Shown: positions 9,901 to 16,579 of the stretch, piece by piece | Layout of the letters: each line of letters starts with the position of its first letter | Position numbering within the stretch: the first letter of the stretch is position 1 | Source of the DNA: Humisphaera borealis | GTDB lineage: Bacteria; Planctomycetota; Phycisphaerae; Tepidisphaerales; Tepidisphaeraceae | Length of the DNA: 64,000 nucleotides | Assembly (NCBI RefSeq): GCF_015169395.1 | Contig: NZ_CP063458.1 | Coordinates: 1,302,001 to 1,366,000 of the forward strand | Direction of reading: 5' to 3' | The notes under the pieces: generated by a model | What the model was told of the DNA's origin: nothing | The model's input: the letters and a program-made list of their open reading frames with translations, nothing else | Database searches by the model: none | Translations under genes and position numbers: made by a program

Positions 9901-10169
9901 AGCGGCTGGTGCCCATTCTTATGACCGCGCTGGCCGCCGTCCTCGGACTCGTTCCGTTGGCCATTGCCGGTGGCGAACCGGGGAGCGAGTTGCTCGCGCC
10001 TCTGGCTGTCGTCGTGTTAGGCGGATTGGTAACCAGCACCCTGTTGAACCTTGTAGTCGTCCCGGCGGGTTACGCCCTGGTGTTCCGGGATTCGCAGAGT
10101 CCGAAAGCTCGAAACTGGGCGTACGAAAGCAGGGAAAACCTGCTTTCAGAGCCCGTTGCTTCTCATTGA
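6954..10169 (+). CDS. CzcA/CusA-family heavy-metal RND efflux pump
   Basis: A 1071-residue inner-membrane proton/substrate antiporter of the HME-RND class, full length. The first helix is followed by VDVFPELNAPTVIILTEAGG, a porter-domain hallmark of CzcA proteins. Two large periplasmic loops and twelve expected membrane segments are present. The TM4 motif contains acidic residues (AIGELVDDAIIDVENVFRR) used for proton relay. The second half repeats the layout (FGIAVRNGILMVDHYRNLQ). Together with the two preceding genes it makes a CBA pump; the metal cannot be assigned from the sequence. Confidence 0.93.
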   Translation: MLKRLIAFSIQNALLVLLAAVAVLGLGVYQLQHMPVDVFPELNAPTVIILTEAGGLSADEVEQYVTFPIESGLNGLSGVRRVRSGSAISLSVVYVEFDWGTDIYRARQQVGERLVAAEERLPKNVHVEIAPITGITGEIMLLSLAATKPSVTDTDLRAHAEYDLTNRLQSVPGVAMVVSIGGELPEYQVNVRQDELRLYGLTTDDVVAAARKAHSADSAGYLPNVGGLELPVRQSARVRSVDDIKATIVKYHQGKPVTIGQVAEVVMAGAPKRGTASEGGRPAVVLSVQKSPGANTLQLTADIDKALDAAEAGVPDGMQLNRFVMRQANFINISLQNVLHVLRDAAILVTIVVILFLLNIRTAIITLTALPLSLAVALLALSALGLSINVMTLGGLAVAIGELVDDAIIDVENVFRRLRENAALPELQRKSFTRVIFDASNEIRSAVVFATVIIVIVFIPLLFLQGIEGRFFRPLGIAYITSILASLVVALTVTPAMCRYLLRGKLARHADREGFLVRWLKAAYAPTLRAVLGARWLVLGVAVVMTGLSLWLANTFGTEFLPRFNEGTITVFLTAPPGTSLVESNRLAAAVDVQMMQVPGVRSVVRRTGRAERDAHAEPPNRSEIELSLNPGVRRQDVLPELDKVLARIPGIGAETGQPMEHRLSHILSGTPAAIAISVYGEDLPKLRQAAAEVEQALRAIPGTRDVTGNREATVISLPIKYRHEDLARYGLTPAEAASQVKQALAGEIVAEVNDGFRRYDLTVRLHPDERRGVEDVGQLILHGQGGALVRLNEVADLGREHAPMGITRENARRKAVISTNVADGYNLGHLVEQVKAKVDPIVARYGYAIVYGGQFEAQQSAARTIYLMGAGVLVVILVLLYIALGTFRAALLVMVNLPLALVGGVVAVYLTESRSILGNTLALFGGGDARYQAPVISIASMVGFVTLFGIAVRNGILMVDHYRNLQREGKSVHDSIVQGSMERLVPILMTALAAVLGLVPLAIAGGEPGSELLAPLAVVVLGGLVTSTLLNLVVVPAGYALVFRDSQSPKARNWAYESRENLLSEPVASH

Positions 10170-10233
10170 CCAAATGTCGCCGGATGTTCCGGACGGGTCA
10201 ACGAGTCACAGTTCCTGAAGGGAGTTAGTCTAC

Positions 10234-10704
10234 ATGCTGAAGCTAGCAGCATCTTTTGTGTTCACACTGTCCGCCGCTGTCGCCATAACCGGCTGTAAGG
10301 ACGATCACGGCCATTCGCAGGATGGCAAGCCAACGTCTGGCACGCAGGCGACCCCGGCGGCCAAAGAGAATCATCCCAATCAAGTCGTCATTGGCGAACT
10401 TGCAACGAATGGCCTGAAGATCAAAGCAATGCAGGACGAGCCGGTGAAGCCCGGTGGGGAAGGCGCTTTCGACCTTCAGATCACCGGATACCCTGCGGGC
10501 GGCAAGCCCAAAGCAGTTCGGTTCTGGGTCGGCAGTGAATCGGGCGAAGGTTCGGCCAAGGCCAAAGCAGAGGAAGAAACGCCTGACAACTGGCACACCC
10601 ACGCCGAAGTCCCCAAGCCGATCCCGGCCGGATCGAAATTCTGGGCCGAGATCGAGCCGGCGACGGAAGATAAGTTCAAGGTGTCGTTCGAACTGGCGAA
10701 GTAG
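10234..10704 (+). CDS. Small lipoprotein at the end of the metal efflux operon
   Basis: A 156-residue predicted lipoprotein: hydrophobic signal with lipobox AITGC (C21), then a His/Asp-containing linker KDDHGHSQDGK. The remainder looks like a single beta-rich domain; no family is recognised. GGGAG at 10220-10224 supports the ATG. It is the last gene of the efflux operon and is followed by a very long perfect hairpin. A periplasmic accessory or metal-buffering role is inferred only from position. Confidence 0.7.
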   Translation: MLKLAASFVFTLSAAVAITGCKDDHGHSQDGKPTSGTQATPAAKENHPNQVVIGELATNGLKIKAMQDEPVKPGGEGAFDLQITGYPAGGKPKAVRFWVGSESGEGSAKAKAEEETPDNWHTHAEVPKPIPAGSKFWAEIEPATEDKFKVSFELAK

Positions 10705-10751
10705 TCGATCAGCGCAGGTTCCTGCGAACGCGCAAGTACGTGACCCTTACG

Positions 10752-10851
10752 AGGAGCCGCGCACGAAGTGTACTCACGGAGTAAGCGGGAAAGGGTGCCG
10801 AAACGTCAGCGCTCCCGCTTACTCCGTGAGTACACTTCGTGCGCGGCTCCT
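10752..10851. repeat. 39-bp perfect inverted repeat (long hairpin) between convergent genes
   Basis: Bases 10752-10790 are the exact reverse complement of 10813-10851 (39 of 39 pairs), separated by a 22-base loop. It sits between the efflux lipoprotein (plus) and hpnG (minus). There is no long T run, so it is not a standard terminator, though it may block readthrough both ways or be a repeat pair of the REPIN type. Confidence 0.9.
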
Positions 10852-10887
10852 TAAGAGATGCCCATTGCGAAGTGAATATTTCCTTGG

Positions 10888-11619
10888 TCACCGTGTCCAC
10901 GGCGGCATCAGCCGGGCCACTTCGCTTCCCAACCGTTCGACGGCCAGGTTGGCGTGGGCCCCAAGACGTTTGAGGGCGGCCACGCGTCGCGGGTCTGCCA
11001 ACAGATAGGCGGCCAGCTTCAGAGGCTTCGGCCGGCCGAGGTCATTGACGAGTGACAGCACGCGCGGATCGATCGCGTCGCCGGCGGTGTCGCTGATGGC
11101 GCGGAGGTGGACGAATGGCACGCCCGCCGATCGCGCCAGCGCCGCAACCAGATCCCCTTCCATATCCACCGCGACAGCGCCGGTGCGCCTAAACAGCGCG
11201 GCCTTGTCGGCCGGTGTCGCGACTGGCTGGGGAGAGGTCCAGATTCGACCGGCGACGGCGGAGGACTGCGCGGCGATAGCGGTGATGTCGTCCGTGGAGT
11301 GAACGTCGCGCCTAGAGTGGACGTCGCGCACGGGCTGCATGTACTGCGGGCCGCGGTCGGCACTTGTCGCGGGTATGTCCAGGACCAGGTCGCCGACCCG
11401 TAAAGCCGGATCGAGCCCGCCGGCCAGGCCGGCGAGGACGACCAGAGTCGTGGACGGGTCGAGTACCCGTGGGAGGTGCACCGCGCGCACGCCGATCGCC
11501 GAAAGTTCCCAGTCGAACGCCCGGGCGGCACCCGAGTCAAAAGCGCGGGTCAGCGCGTGCCGCACGGCACGGCGTTCCATGTCGATCGCCGTGAAAATCT
11601 GTAGCCGGGGACGCGTCAT
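10888..11619 (-). CDS. hpnG: Hopanoid-associated phosphorylase HpnG (nucleoside phosphorylase family)
   Basis: A 243-residue protein of the purine/uridine phosphorylase superfamily. The motifs are LAGLAGGLDPALRVGDLVL (phosphate and nucleoside pocket region), AVDMEGDLVA and RAISDTAGD, the aspartate-containing loop of the family. Known HpnG enzymes remove adenine from adenosylhopane to give ribosylhopane, acting after HpnH. Here hpnH lies 800 bases away on the other strand, which supports the assignment. An in-frame GTG at 11637 is an alternative start; neither start has a clear Shine-Dalgarno. A general MTA/SAH-nucleosidase-like role is the alternative. Confidence 0.8.
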   Translation of the reverse strand: MTRPRLQIFTAIDMERRAVRHALTRAFDSGAARAFDWELSAIGVRAVHLPRVLDPSTTLVVLAGLAGGLDPALRVGDLVLDIPATSADRGPQYMQPVRDVHSRRDVHSTDDITAIAAQSSAVAGRIWTSPQPVATPADKAALFRRTGAVAVDMEGDLVAALARSAGVPFVHLRAISDTAGDAIDPRVLSLVNDLGRPKPLKLAAYLLADPRRVAALKRLGAHANLAVERLGSEVARLMPPWTR

Positions 11620-11740
11620 GAGCGCGGCATTTACCACTTGACCAATTGGGATGAATAGAACATAATACTAACAGATTGTATGGTGACGTCGGAACATGTC
11701 AAGCGCCGTGTGGCGCGTTTCCGACGCAGCATGAGCCCGG

Positions 11741-12370
11741 TTGCAGAGTTCGCCGGGTTCGTTCGACAGGACGGCTCGGGTTCGTTCGGCGAAAGGACTT
11801 CTCGGATTCGTTTGGCAAAGAGACGTCGATCTGGTGCCACGGGTCGCCGGTACTCCGGAGACCCGTGTCCTGGCTCGACTGGCGCACGAGTCTGCGGGAT
11901 ACCGCCGACTCGTGGCACCGACAATCTCGGGTTCGTTCGGCAGGATGGCTCGGGTTCGTTCGGCGAAGTGACGTGGATCTGGTGCCACGGGTCGCCGGTG
12001 CTCCGGAGACCCGTGTCTTGGCTCGACTCGCGCACGAGTCTGCGGCGTACCGCCGACTCGTGGCACCGACAATCTCGGGTTCGTTCGGCAGGACTTCTTG
12101 GGTTCGTTCGGCGAAGAGACGTGGATCTGGTGCCACGGGTCGCCGGTACTCCGGAGACCCGTGTCTTGGCTTGACTCGCGCACGAGTCTGCGGCGTACCG
12201 CCGACTCGTGGCACCGGCAATCTCGGGTTCGTTTGGCAAAGAGACGTCGATCTGGTGCCACGGGTCGCCGGTACCCCGGAGACCCGTGTCTTGGCGCGAC
12301 TCGCGCACGAGTCTGCGGCGTACCGCCGACTCGCGGCACCGACAATCTCGGGTTCGTTCGGCGGAACGCG
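11741..12370. repeat. Tandem array of four 87-bp cloverleaf-forming repeats
   Basis: Four copies at 11833-11919, 11981-12067, 12129-12215 and 12254-12340, each exactly 87 bases. Starts are spaced 148, 148 and 125 bases. Each unit has an outer stem GGTGCCACG / CGTGGCACC and two inner hairpins of 13-bp arms with 4-base loops. Spacers carry one or two copies of GGGTTCGTTCGGC. The array fills most of the 800-bp gap between hpnG and hpnH. Open frames on both strands through it are by-products of the repeat. A fifth unit lies at 53243-53329. Confidence 0.92.
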
Positions 12371-12441
12371 ATGTCGCCGCATTTGCCGCCGGTGTGATTT
12401 GTCTGCTATCCTGCGATGCCGACTTTTGGGATTAAAGCTTT

Positions 12442-13569
12442 ATGGGCGTACCCGTCTCGCAAATGTGGACCGTCGCGACGTATGTGCTGAAGCAGAAGCT
12501 GCTTCGCCGCCGTCGCTACCCGCTCGTGCTCATGCTCGAGCCGCTGTTCCGCTGCAATCTGGCCTGTGCCGGTTGCGGCAAGATCCAGTACCCGGCCCAC
12601 ATTCTGAAGAAGGATCTCTCGCCAGAACAATGCTTTAAGGCGGTTGATGAATGCGGGGCGCCGATGGTCAGCATTCCCGGCGGCGAGCCGTTGCTGCACC
12701 CGAAAATCAAGGAGATCGTCGAGGGCCTGGTCGCCCGCAAGAAGTACATCTATCTGTGCACCAACGCTTTGCTGCTGAAAGAGAAGATCGATCTCTTTAC
12801 GCCGAGCAAATACCTGACCTTCAGTGTTCACTTGGACGGGCAGCGCGAGCATCATGATTTCGCCGTCTGCCGGGAAGGCGGATACGACGTCGCGGTGGAG
12901 GGGATCAAGGAAGCGGTCAAACGTGGCTTCCGCGTCACCACCAACAGCACCCTCTTCGACGGTGCCGACGCCAACAGCGTGCGGGCATTCTTTGATGAGA
13001 CCATGGCGCTGGGCGTCGAAGGGATGATGCTTTCGCCGGGCTACAGCTACGACAAGGCGCCCGACCAGAAGCACTTCCTGGGCAAGGCCCGCACCAAGCG
13101 GCTGTTCAGCAAGATCCTCTCGAACCGCAGCAAGAAGTGGGTCTTCAATCAGAGCCCGCTGTTCCTCGAATACCTGATGGGCAAGCGGCACTACACCTGC
13201 ACGCCCTGGGGTATGCCGACGTACAACGTGTTCGGCTGGCAGAAGCCGTGCTACCTGCTGCAGGATGGCTACGCCGACACGTTCGCCGAACTAATGGAAG
13301 AGACCGAGTGGGAGCGCTACGGCACCGAGAGCGGCAACCGCAAGTGTGCCAACTGCATGGTGCACAGCGGCTACGAAGCCAGTGCCGTCAACGACACGTT
13401 CGGCTCGGTACGGGGGTTCCTCGCGACGGTCCGTGCGGTGCTCTTCGGCGGTGCGTACAAGAACGACGAAGCGCTGGCGGCACTGAACGACAAGCCGGAT
13501 TCGGGGCCCCTGGTGCAGTTGAAGATCACGCGAGCGAGTAAGAACGAGCGCGAGACGGTCGAGGTGTAG
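12442..13569 (+). CDS. hpnH: Adenosyl-hopene transferase HpnH (radical SAM)
   Basis: A 375-residue radical SAM enzyme. The [4Fe-4S] cysteines are C38, C42 and C45 (CNLACAGC), followed by SIPGGEPLLHP. A C-terminal cysteine-containing region includes YTCTPWGMPTYNVFGWQKPC and KCANCMVHSGYEA, typical of HpnH. The enzyme joins the 5'-deoxyadenosyl group to diploptene, the first step of extended (bacteriohopanepolyol) hopanoids. Its neighbours are hpnG and shc. Length fits the family. The ATG directly follows an AT-rich stretch without a clear Shine-Dalgarno. Confidence 0.95.
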   Translation: MGVPVSQMWTVATYVLKQKLLRRRRYPLVLMLEPLFRCNLACAGCGKIQYPAHILKKDLSPEQCFKAVDECGAPMVSIPGGEPLLHPKIKEIVEGLVARKKYIYLCTNALLLKEKIDLFTPSKYLTFSVHLDGQREHHDFAVCREGGYDVAVEGIKEAVKRGFRVTTNSTLFDGADANSVRAFFDETMALGVEGMMLSPGYSYDKAPDQKHFLGKARTKRLFSKILSNRSKKWVFNQSPLFLEYLMGKRHYTCTPWGMPTYNVFGWQKPCYLLQDGYADTFAELMEETEWERYGTESGNRKCANCMVHSGYEASAVNDTFGSVRGFLATVRAVLFGGAYKNDEALAALNDKPDSGPLVQLKITRASKNERETVEV

Positions 13570-13576
13570 CAAACGG

Positions 13577-13670
13577 TCGAGGATGGAAGATGGAGGATCG
13601 ACGATTGCGATCATCTCCATCCTCGGTTGCGGTTCTCAATCTTCCAGCTTCTATCTTCTATCCTCGATCC
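13577..13670. repeat. Inverted pair of GAGGATGGAAGATGG-type repeats
   Basis: Bases 13577-13607 and 13637-13670 are imperfect inverted copies separated by about 30 bases. The pair fills the gap between hpnH and the next ORF and ends four bases before its ATG. Confidence 0.6.
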
Positions 13671-13674
13671 GCCG

Positions 13675-14097
13675 ATGCCCCAGGAAACCAAAGCCCATCC
13701 GACCGATGCCGACATGGAACTCGCCCCGCCGACGGAGCGCGAGAACCTTGAGGGCGCCATCCCGTCGCTGGCGACCGACGAGGAACTGCGGTCGGCGCTG
13801 GAGAAGGCGTTCGACTATCGCGGCGACGTGACGATCACGCTGAAGGACGGGTCAACGGTTGAGGGGTACATCTTCGACCGCCGAAGCACGGGCCCGAAGC
13901 TGGCGGACAGCGTGGTTCGGCTGTTTCTGAAGGATCGCGATGAGAAGGTCGCCGTCCGCTACAGCGATATCGGCAAGCTCGCGTTCAGCGGCCGTGACAC
14001 CGCCGCCGGCAAGAGCTGGGAGACGTGGGTGCGAAAGTACAACGAACGCAAAGCCGCCGGGGAGAAGAACATCGGCCTGGAGCCGGAGGCGCTGTAG
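13675..14097 (+). CDS. Hypothetical protein in the hopanoid locus, possible small beta-barrel fold
   Basis: A 140-residue cytoplasmic protein. Residues about 50-105 (VTITLKDGSTVEGYIFDRR, then RLFLKDRDEKVAVRYSDIG) look like a short five-stranded barrel of the LSm/Hfq or SH3 type, with the DGS turn those folds share. The C-terminus is charged and helical (WETWVRKYNERKAAG). No signal or membrane segment. It is co-directional with hpnH, about 100 bases downstream, suggesting co-expression. A TTG at 13627 would extend it into repeat DNA, so ATG 13675 is preferred. Its stop TAG is the first three bases of a dispersed repeat. Confidence 0.75.
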   Translation: MPQETKAHPTDADMELAPPTERENLEGAIPSLATDEELRSALEKAFDYRGDVTITLKDGSTVEGYIFDRRSTGPKLADSVVRLFLKDRDEKVAVRYSDIGKLAFSGRDTAAGKSWETWVRKYNERKAAGEKNIGLEPEAL

Positions 14098-14114
14098 GGT
14101 CCGCCTTGGCGGAC
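14095..14114 (+). repeat. TAGGGTCCGCC repeat, copy A, supplying a stop codon
   Basis: A 20-base copy of the repeat, with palindrome GTCCGCC-TT-GGCGGAC. Its TAG is the stop codon of the preceding gene. Confidence 0.8.
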
Positions 14115-14142
14115 GCTATGGTTTCCAAGGTGAGTTTCTTTG

Positions 14143-14266
14143 GTGGGGCAGACATTCTTGTCTGCCTCGGGCACGGTACGCCGTGACCGGAAGGGCCTGC
14201 CGAGTGGAGAGTGGTGTCGGACGGATGAGTACATCCGCCCGCGGCAGGCAAGAATGCCTGCCTCAC
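14143..14266. repeat. Inverted pair of GGGGCAGACATTCTTG-type palindromes
   Basis: Bases 14143-14166 and 14243-14266 are inverted copies (21 of 24 identical), each itself partly palindromic (CAGACATTCTTGTCTG). The arrangement is REPIN-like: two inverted palindromes about 75 bases apart. Confidence 0.75.
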
Positions 14267-14314
14267 CGGAGTTGCATCAAGCCCGCAGTCTTCGACTGCG
14301 CTCCAGCGCCATCA

Positions 14315-14380
14315 CGTAGGGTCCGCCTTGGCGGACCGTGGGTGTTCGAATACGCCGCGTCCGCCAAGGCGGACCCTACG
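14315..14380. repeat. TAGGGTCCGCC repeat, inverted pair B/C at the shc 3' end
   Basis: Bases 14315-14336 and 14359-14380 are perfect 22-base inverted copies of the repeat seen at 14095 and 44489. Copy C on the minus strand provides the TAG stop (14378-14376) of shc. Just outside, 14282-14314 resembles 14381-14414, the shc C-terminal codons, as a direct repeat, suggesting duplication on insertion. Confidence 0.85.
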
Positions 14381-16331
14381 AGCGCAGTCTTCGATACCGC
14401 GCCAGCGCCGTCAGTGGGAAGTACAGCCGGTAGTAGTGGTACTTCAGGTAGAAGACGCGCGGGAAGCCGGTGCCCGTGTAGTTCGTCTCTTCCCACGAGC
14501 CTTCGTGGGTCTGCGTTTCGATGAGCCAGCGGATGGCTTTCTCGATCGCGGGGTGGCTGGCGCCGTGGACGGCCATCAGGCCCATCGCGCCCCAGGCGGT
14601 TTGCGAGGCGGTGCTGTCGCCCTGACCTTTGAGACGCGCGTCGTCGTAGCTGGCGCAGGTCTCGCCGAAACTACCGTCCGGCTTCTGCACGCTGAGCAGC
14701 CAGTCGGCGGCCTTTCGGGTCCAGGACTCGCTCATGTCCTGGCCGACGGCTTTGAGGCCGGTCAGCACCTGCCAGGTGCCGTAGACGTAGTTGACGCCCC
14801 ACCGCCCCCACCAGGCGCCGTCGGCGTCGGCCTGTTTGCGAATGTACTGGACGGCCCGGTCGATCGCCGGGTGACCGACGCGCATGCCGCAGCGGCCAAG
14901 GCCTTCGATGACGCGGCCGGTGATGTCGGGGCAGCTGGGGTCCTGCATCGCGTTGTGGTCGGCGAAGGGGATTTTCTCCAGCAGCGGGCGGTCGGTGGTG
15001 CGGTCGAACGCGGCCCAGCCGCCGTCGTCGTTCTGCATCGCCAGCAGCCAGTTGACGCCGCGTTTCACGGCGGATTGTGCGTCGGGACCGCCGACACGAG
15101 AGAGCGACGTGCATACCATCGCGGTGTCGTCGGTGTCGGGGTAGTGGGCGTTCTCGAACTCGAAGAACCAGCCCGACGCCTCGACCGGCCGGCAGTTTTT
15201 CTGCCAGTCGGAGGCGACGCGGCATTCTTTGGCAAGTAGCCATTGGGTCGATCGGCGGGCGACATCGTCACCCGGCGACAAGCCGGCTTCGGCGAGTGCA
15301 TTGAGCGCAATGCCCGTGTCCCACATCGGCGACAGGCACGGCTGAATGCGGATCTCGTCGCCGTCCTGGATGAAGAAATCTCGCAGTTCCTTGTGGGCTT
15401 TGACGACGCGAGGATGGTTTTCGGGATAGCCGAGCAGTTGGAAGACGATCAGCAGATAAACCATCGGCGGGAAGATCGCACCCAGTCCTTCGGAGCCGCT
15501 GAGATGATCGAGAATCCACTCCTCGGCTTTCTTGATCGCCTTCTGCCGCAGCGTGTCGTTGGGCGTCTTGTCGTAGACCTTCAGGAGCTGATCGATGCGA
15601 AGGAAGATCTCCTGCCAGGTTTTCGGGAGGCCCGACAGGGGTTTAAGGCTCAGGCGGTTGGCGGCTTGGCGGTCGAGGTAAAGCTCGGAAATGCCCTGCT
15701 CGGGTTTCAGCTTGCGGGCCCGGCGGAAGGTTGTCACCAGGCCCAGCGGCAGGATCATCGTCCGTGTCCAGGCCGAGACGTGATACAGGTTGAAGTAGAA
15801 CCACTTGGGCAGGAAGACGATCTCCGGCGGAATGCTCGGGCAGGCGTCGAAGCTGATCTGGCCGAGGCATGCGAAGTAGAACCGCGTGAAGGTGTTGCAC
15901 TTTTCGGCTCCGCCAAGGCTGAGGATCAGCTCGCGGGCGCGGCGCATGTGCGGGGCGTCGGGGCTGTCGCCCATGAGCTTGAGCGCGAAGTAGCCTTTGA
16001 CGGTGCCAGAGATATCGGCCGGACCGCCGGGGTAGAGGCTCCAGCCGCCGTCGGGATTCTGGATCTTGCGGAGGTAGTTGGCGATGAGCGGCAGATCGGG
16101 CTCGGCTTCACGGCCGAGGATCCACATGAGCAGGAGGTATTCGGATTCGAGGATGCTGTCGCCCTGAAGCTCGGCACACCAGAAGCCGGCAGGGTCCTGA
16201 CGCGCGACCAGTGCTTCGCACGCGGCTTCGATGGCGCGATCGAGCGTGGAACTGGAGAGCGTGCCGGTGCTCGCCGTCTCGAGGGAACGATCGGACAAAG
16301 GTTCGGCGGCCGTCGCGTCGGCGGTCAACAT
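14376..16331 (-). CDS. shc: Squalene-hopene cyclase
   Basis: A 651-residue class II triterpene cyclase. The catalytic acid motif DTDD is at residues 399-402. Several QW motifs are visible (QDPAGFW, QNPDGGWSLYPGG, QNDDGGWAAFD, QKPDGSFGETCASY, QTHEGSW). The C-terminus has GTGFPRVFYLKYHYYRLYFP, typical of bacterial SHC. It cyclises squalene to hopene/hopanol at the membrane. It is last in the minus-strand hpnC-hpnD-hpnE-shc series. The frame is open to a TTG at 16406, but ATG 16331 matches the family's start. A repeat pair separates it from hpnE. Confidence 0.96.
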   Translation of the reverse strand: MLTADATAAEPLSDRSLETASTGTLSSSTLDRAIEAACEALVARQDPAGFWCAELQGDSILESEYLLLMWILGREAEPDLPLIANYLRKIQNPDGGWSLYPGGPADISGTVKGYFALKLMGDSPDAPHMRRARELILSLGGAEKCNTFTRFYFACLGQISFDACPSIPPEIVFLPKWFYFNLYHVSAWTRTMILPLGLVTTFRRARKLKPEQGISELYLDRQAANRLSLKPLSGLPKTWQEIFLRIDQLLKVYDKTPNDTLRQKAIKKAEEWILDHLSGSEGLGAIFPPMVYLLIVFQLLGYPENHPRVVKAHKELRDFFIQDGDEIRIQPCLSPMWDTGIALNALAEAGLSPGDDVARRSTQWLLAKECRVASDWQKNCRPVEASGWFFEFENAHYPDTDDTAMVCTSLSRVGGPDAQSAVKRGVNWLLAMQNDDGGWAAFDRTTDRPLLEKIPFADHNAMQDPSCPDITGRVIEGLGRCGMRVGHPAIDRAVQYIRKQADADGAWWGRWGVNYVYGTWQVLTGLKAVGQDMSESWTRKAADWLLSVQKPDGSFGETCASYDDARLKGQGDSTASQTAWGAMGLMAVHGASHPAIEKAIRWLIETQTHEGSWEETNYTGTGFPRVFYLKYHYYRLYFPLTALARYRRLRS

Positions 16332-16407
16332 CAGGACATCATCCTTGGTGAGGGTTCTGATCCAATTTGGGCGGCGGAAACTACCATGGGTGTGTGGCGC
16401 GGGCAAT

Positions 16408-16529
16408 CGGCGCGGTCAGTGACACGGGCTTCCAGCCCGTGCGAGATGCGTTGTAGTTTGAGAGGTATGCGCTTTTCCTACCTATGCGCCGCTAGCACGG
16501 GCTGGAAGCCCGTGTCACTGACTGCGCCG
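16408..16529. repeat. 35-bp inverted repeat pair between hpnE and shc
   Basis: Bases 16408-16442 and 16495-16529 are inverted copies with one mismatch. Each contains the small palindrome CACGGGCTTCCAGCCCGTG. The pair lies inside the hopanoid operon, in the 248 bases between hpnE and shc; nothing else is seen in that gap. Confidence 0.85.
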
Positions 16530-16579
16530 CTCGTATTGGTAAGAACCGTGCGTTTGAACGATGACGCAGTTTGGTGAGA

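Noticed and set aside
11833-11919. tRNA-like gene because of the cloverleaf pairing
   Set aside because: No acceptor CCA, anticodon arm or T-loop pattern; hairpin arms are 13 bp and loops only 4 bases.
11833-12340. CRISPR array
   Set aside because: The repeated units are 87 bases with similar, not unique, spacers, and no cas genes are near.
11631-12638. Several 220-320 codon open frames on both strands across the repeat array
   Set aside because: Their translations simply repeat one short unit in every frame and on both strands; they come from the stop-poor GC-rich repeat and have no family resemblance.
14328-16577. Long plus-strand open frames antisense to shc
   Set aside because: The minus strand encodes a clear squalene-hopene cyclase with all motifs; the opposite frames show GC-driven codon shadows only.
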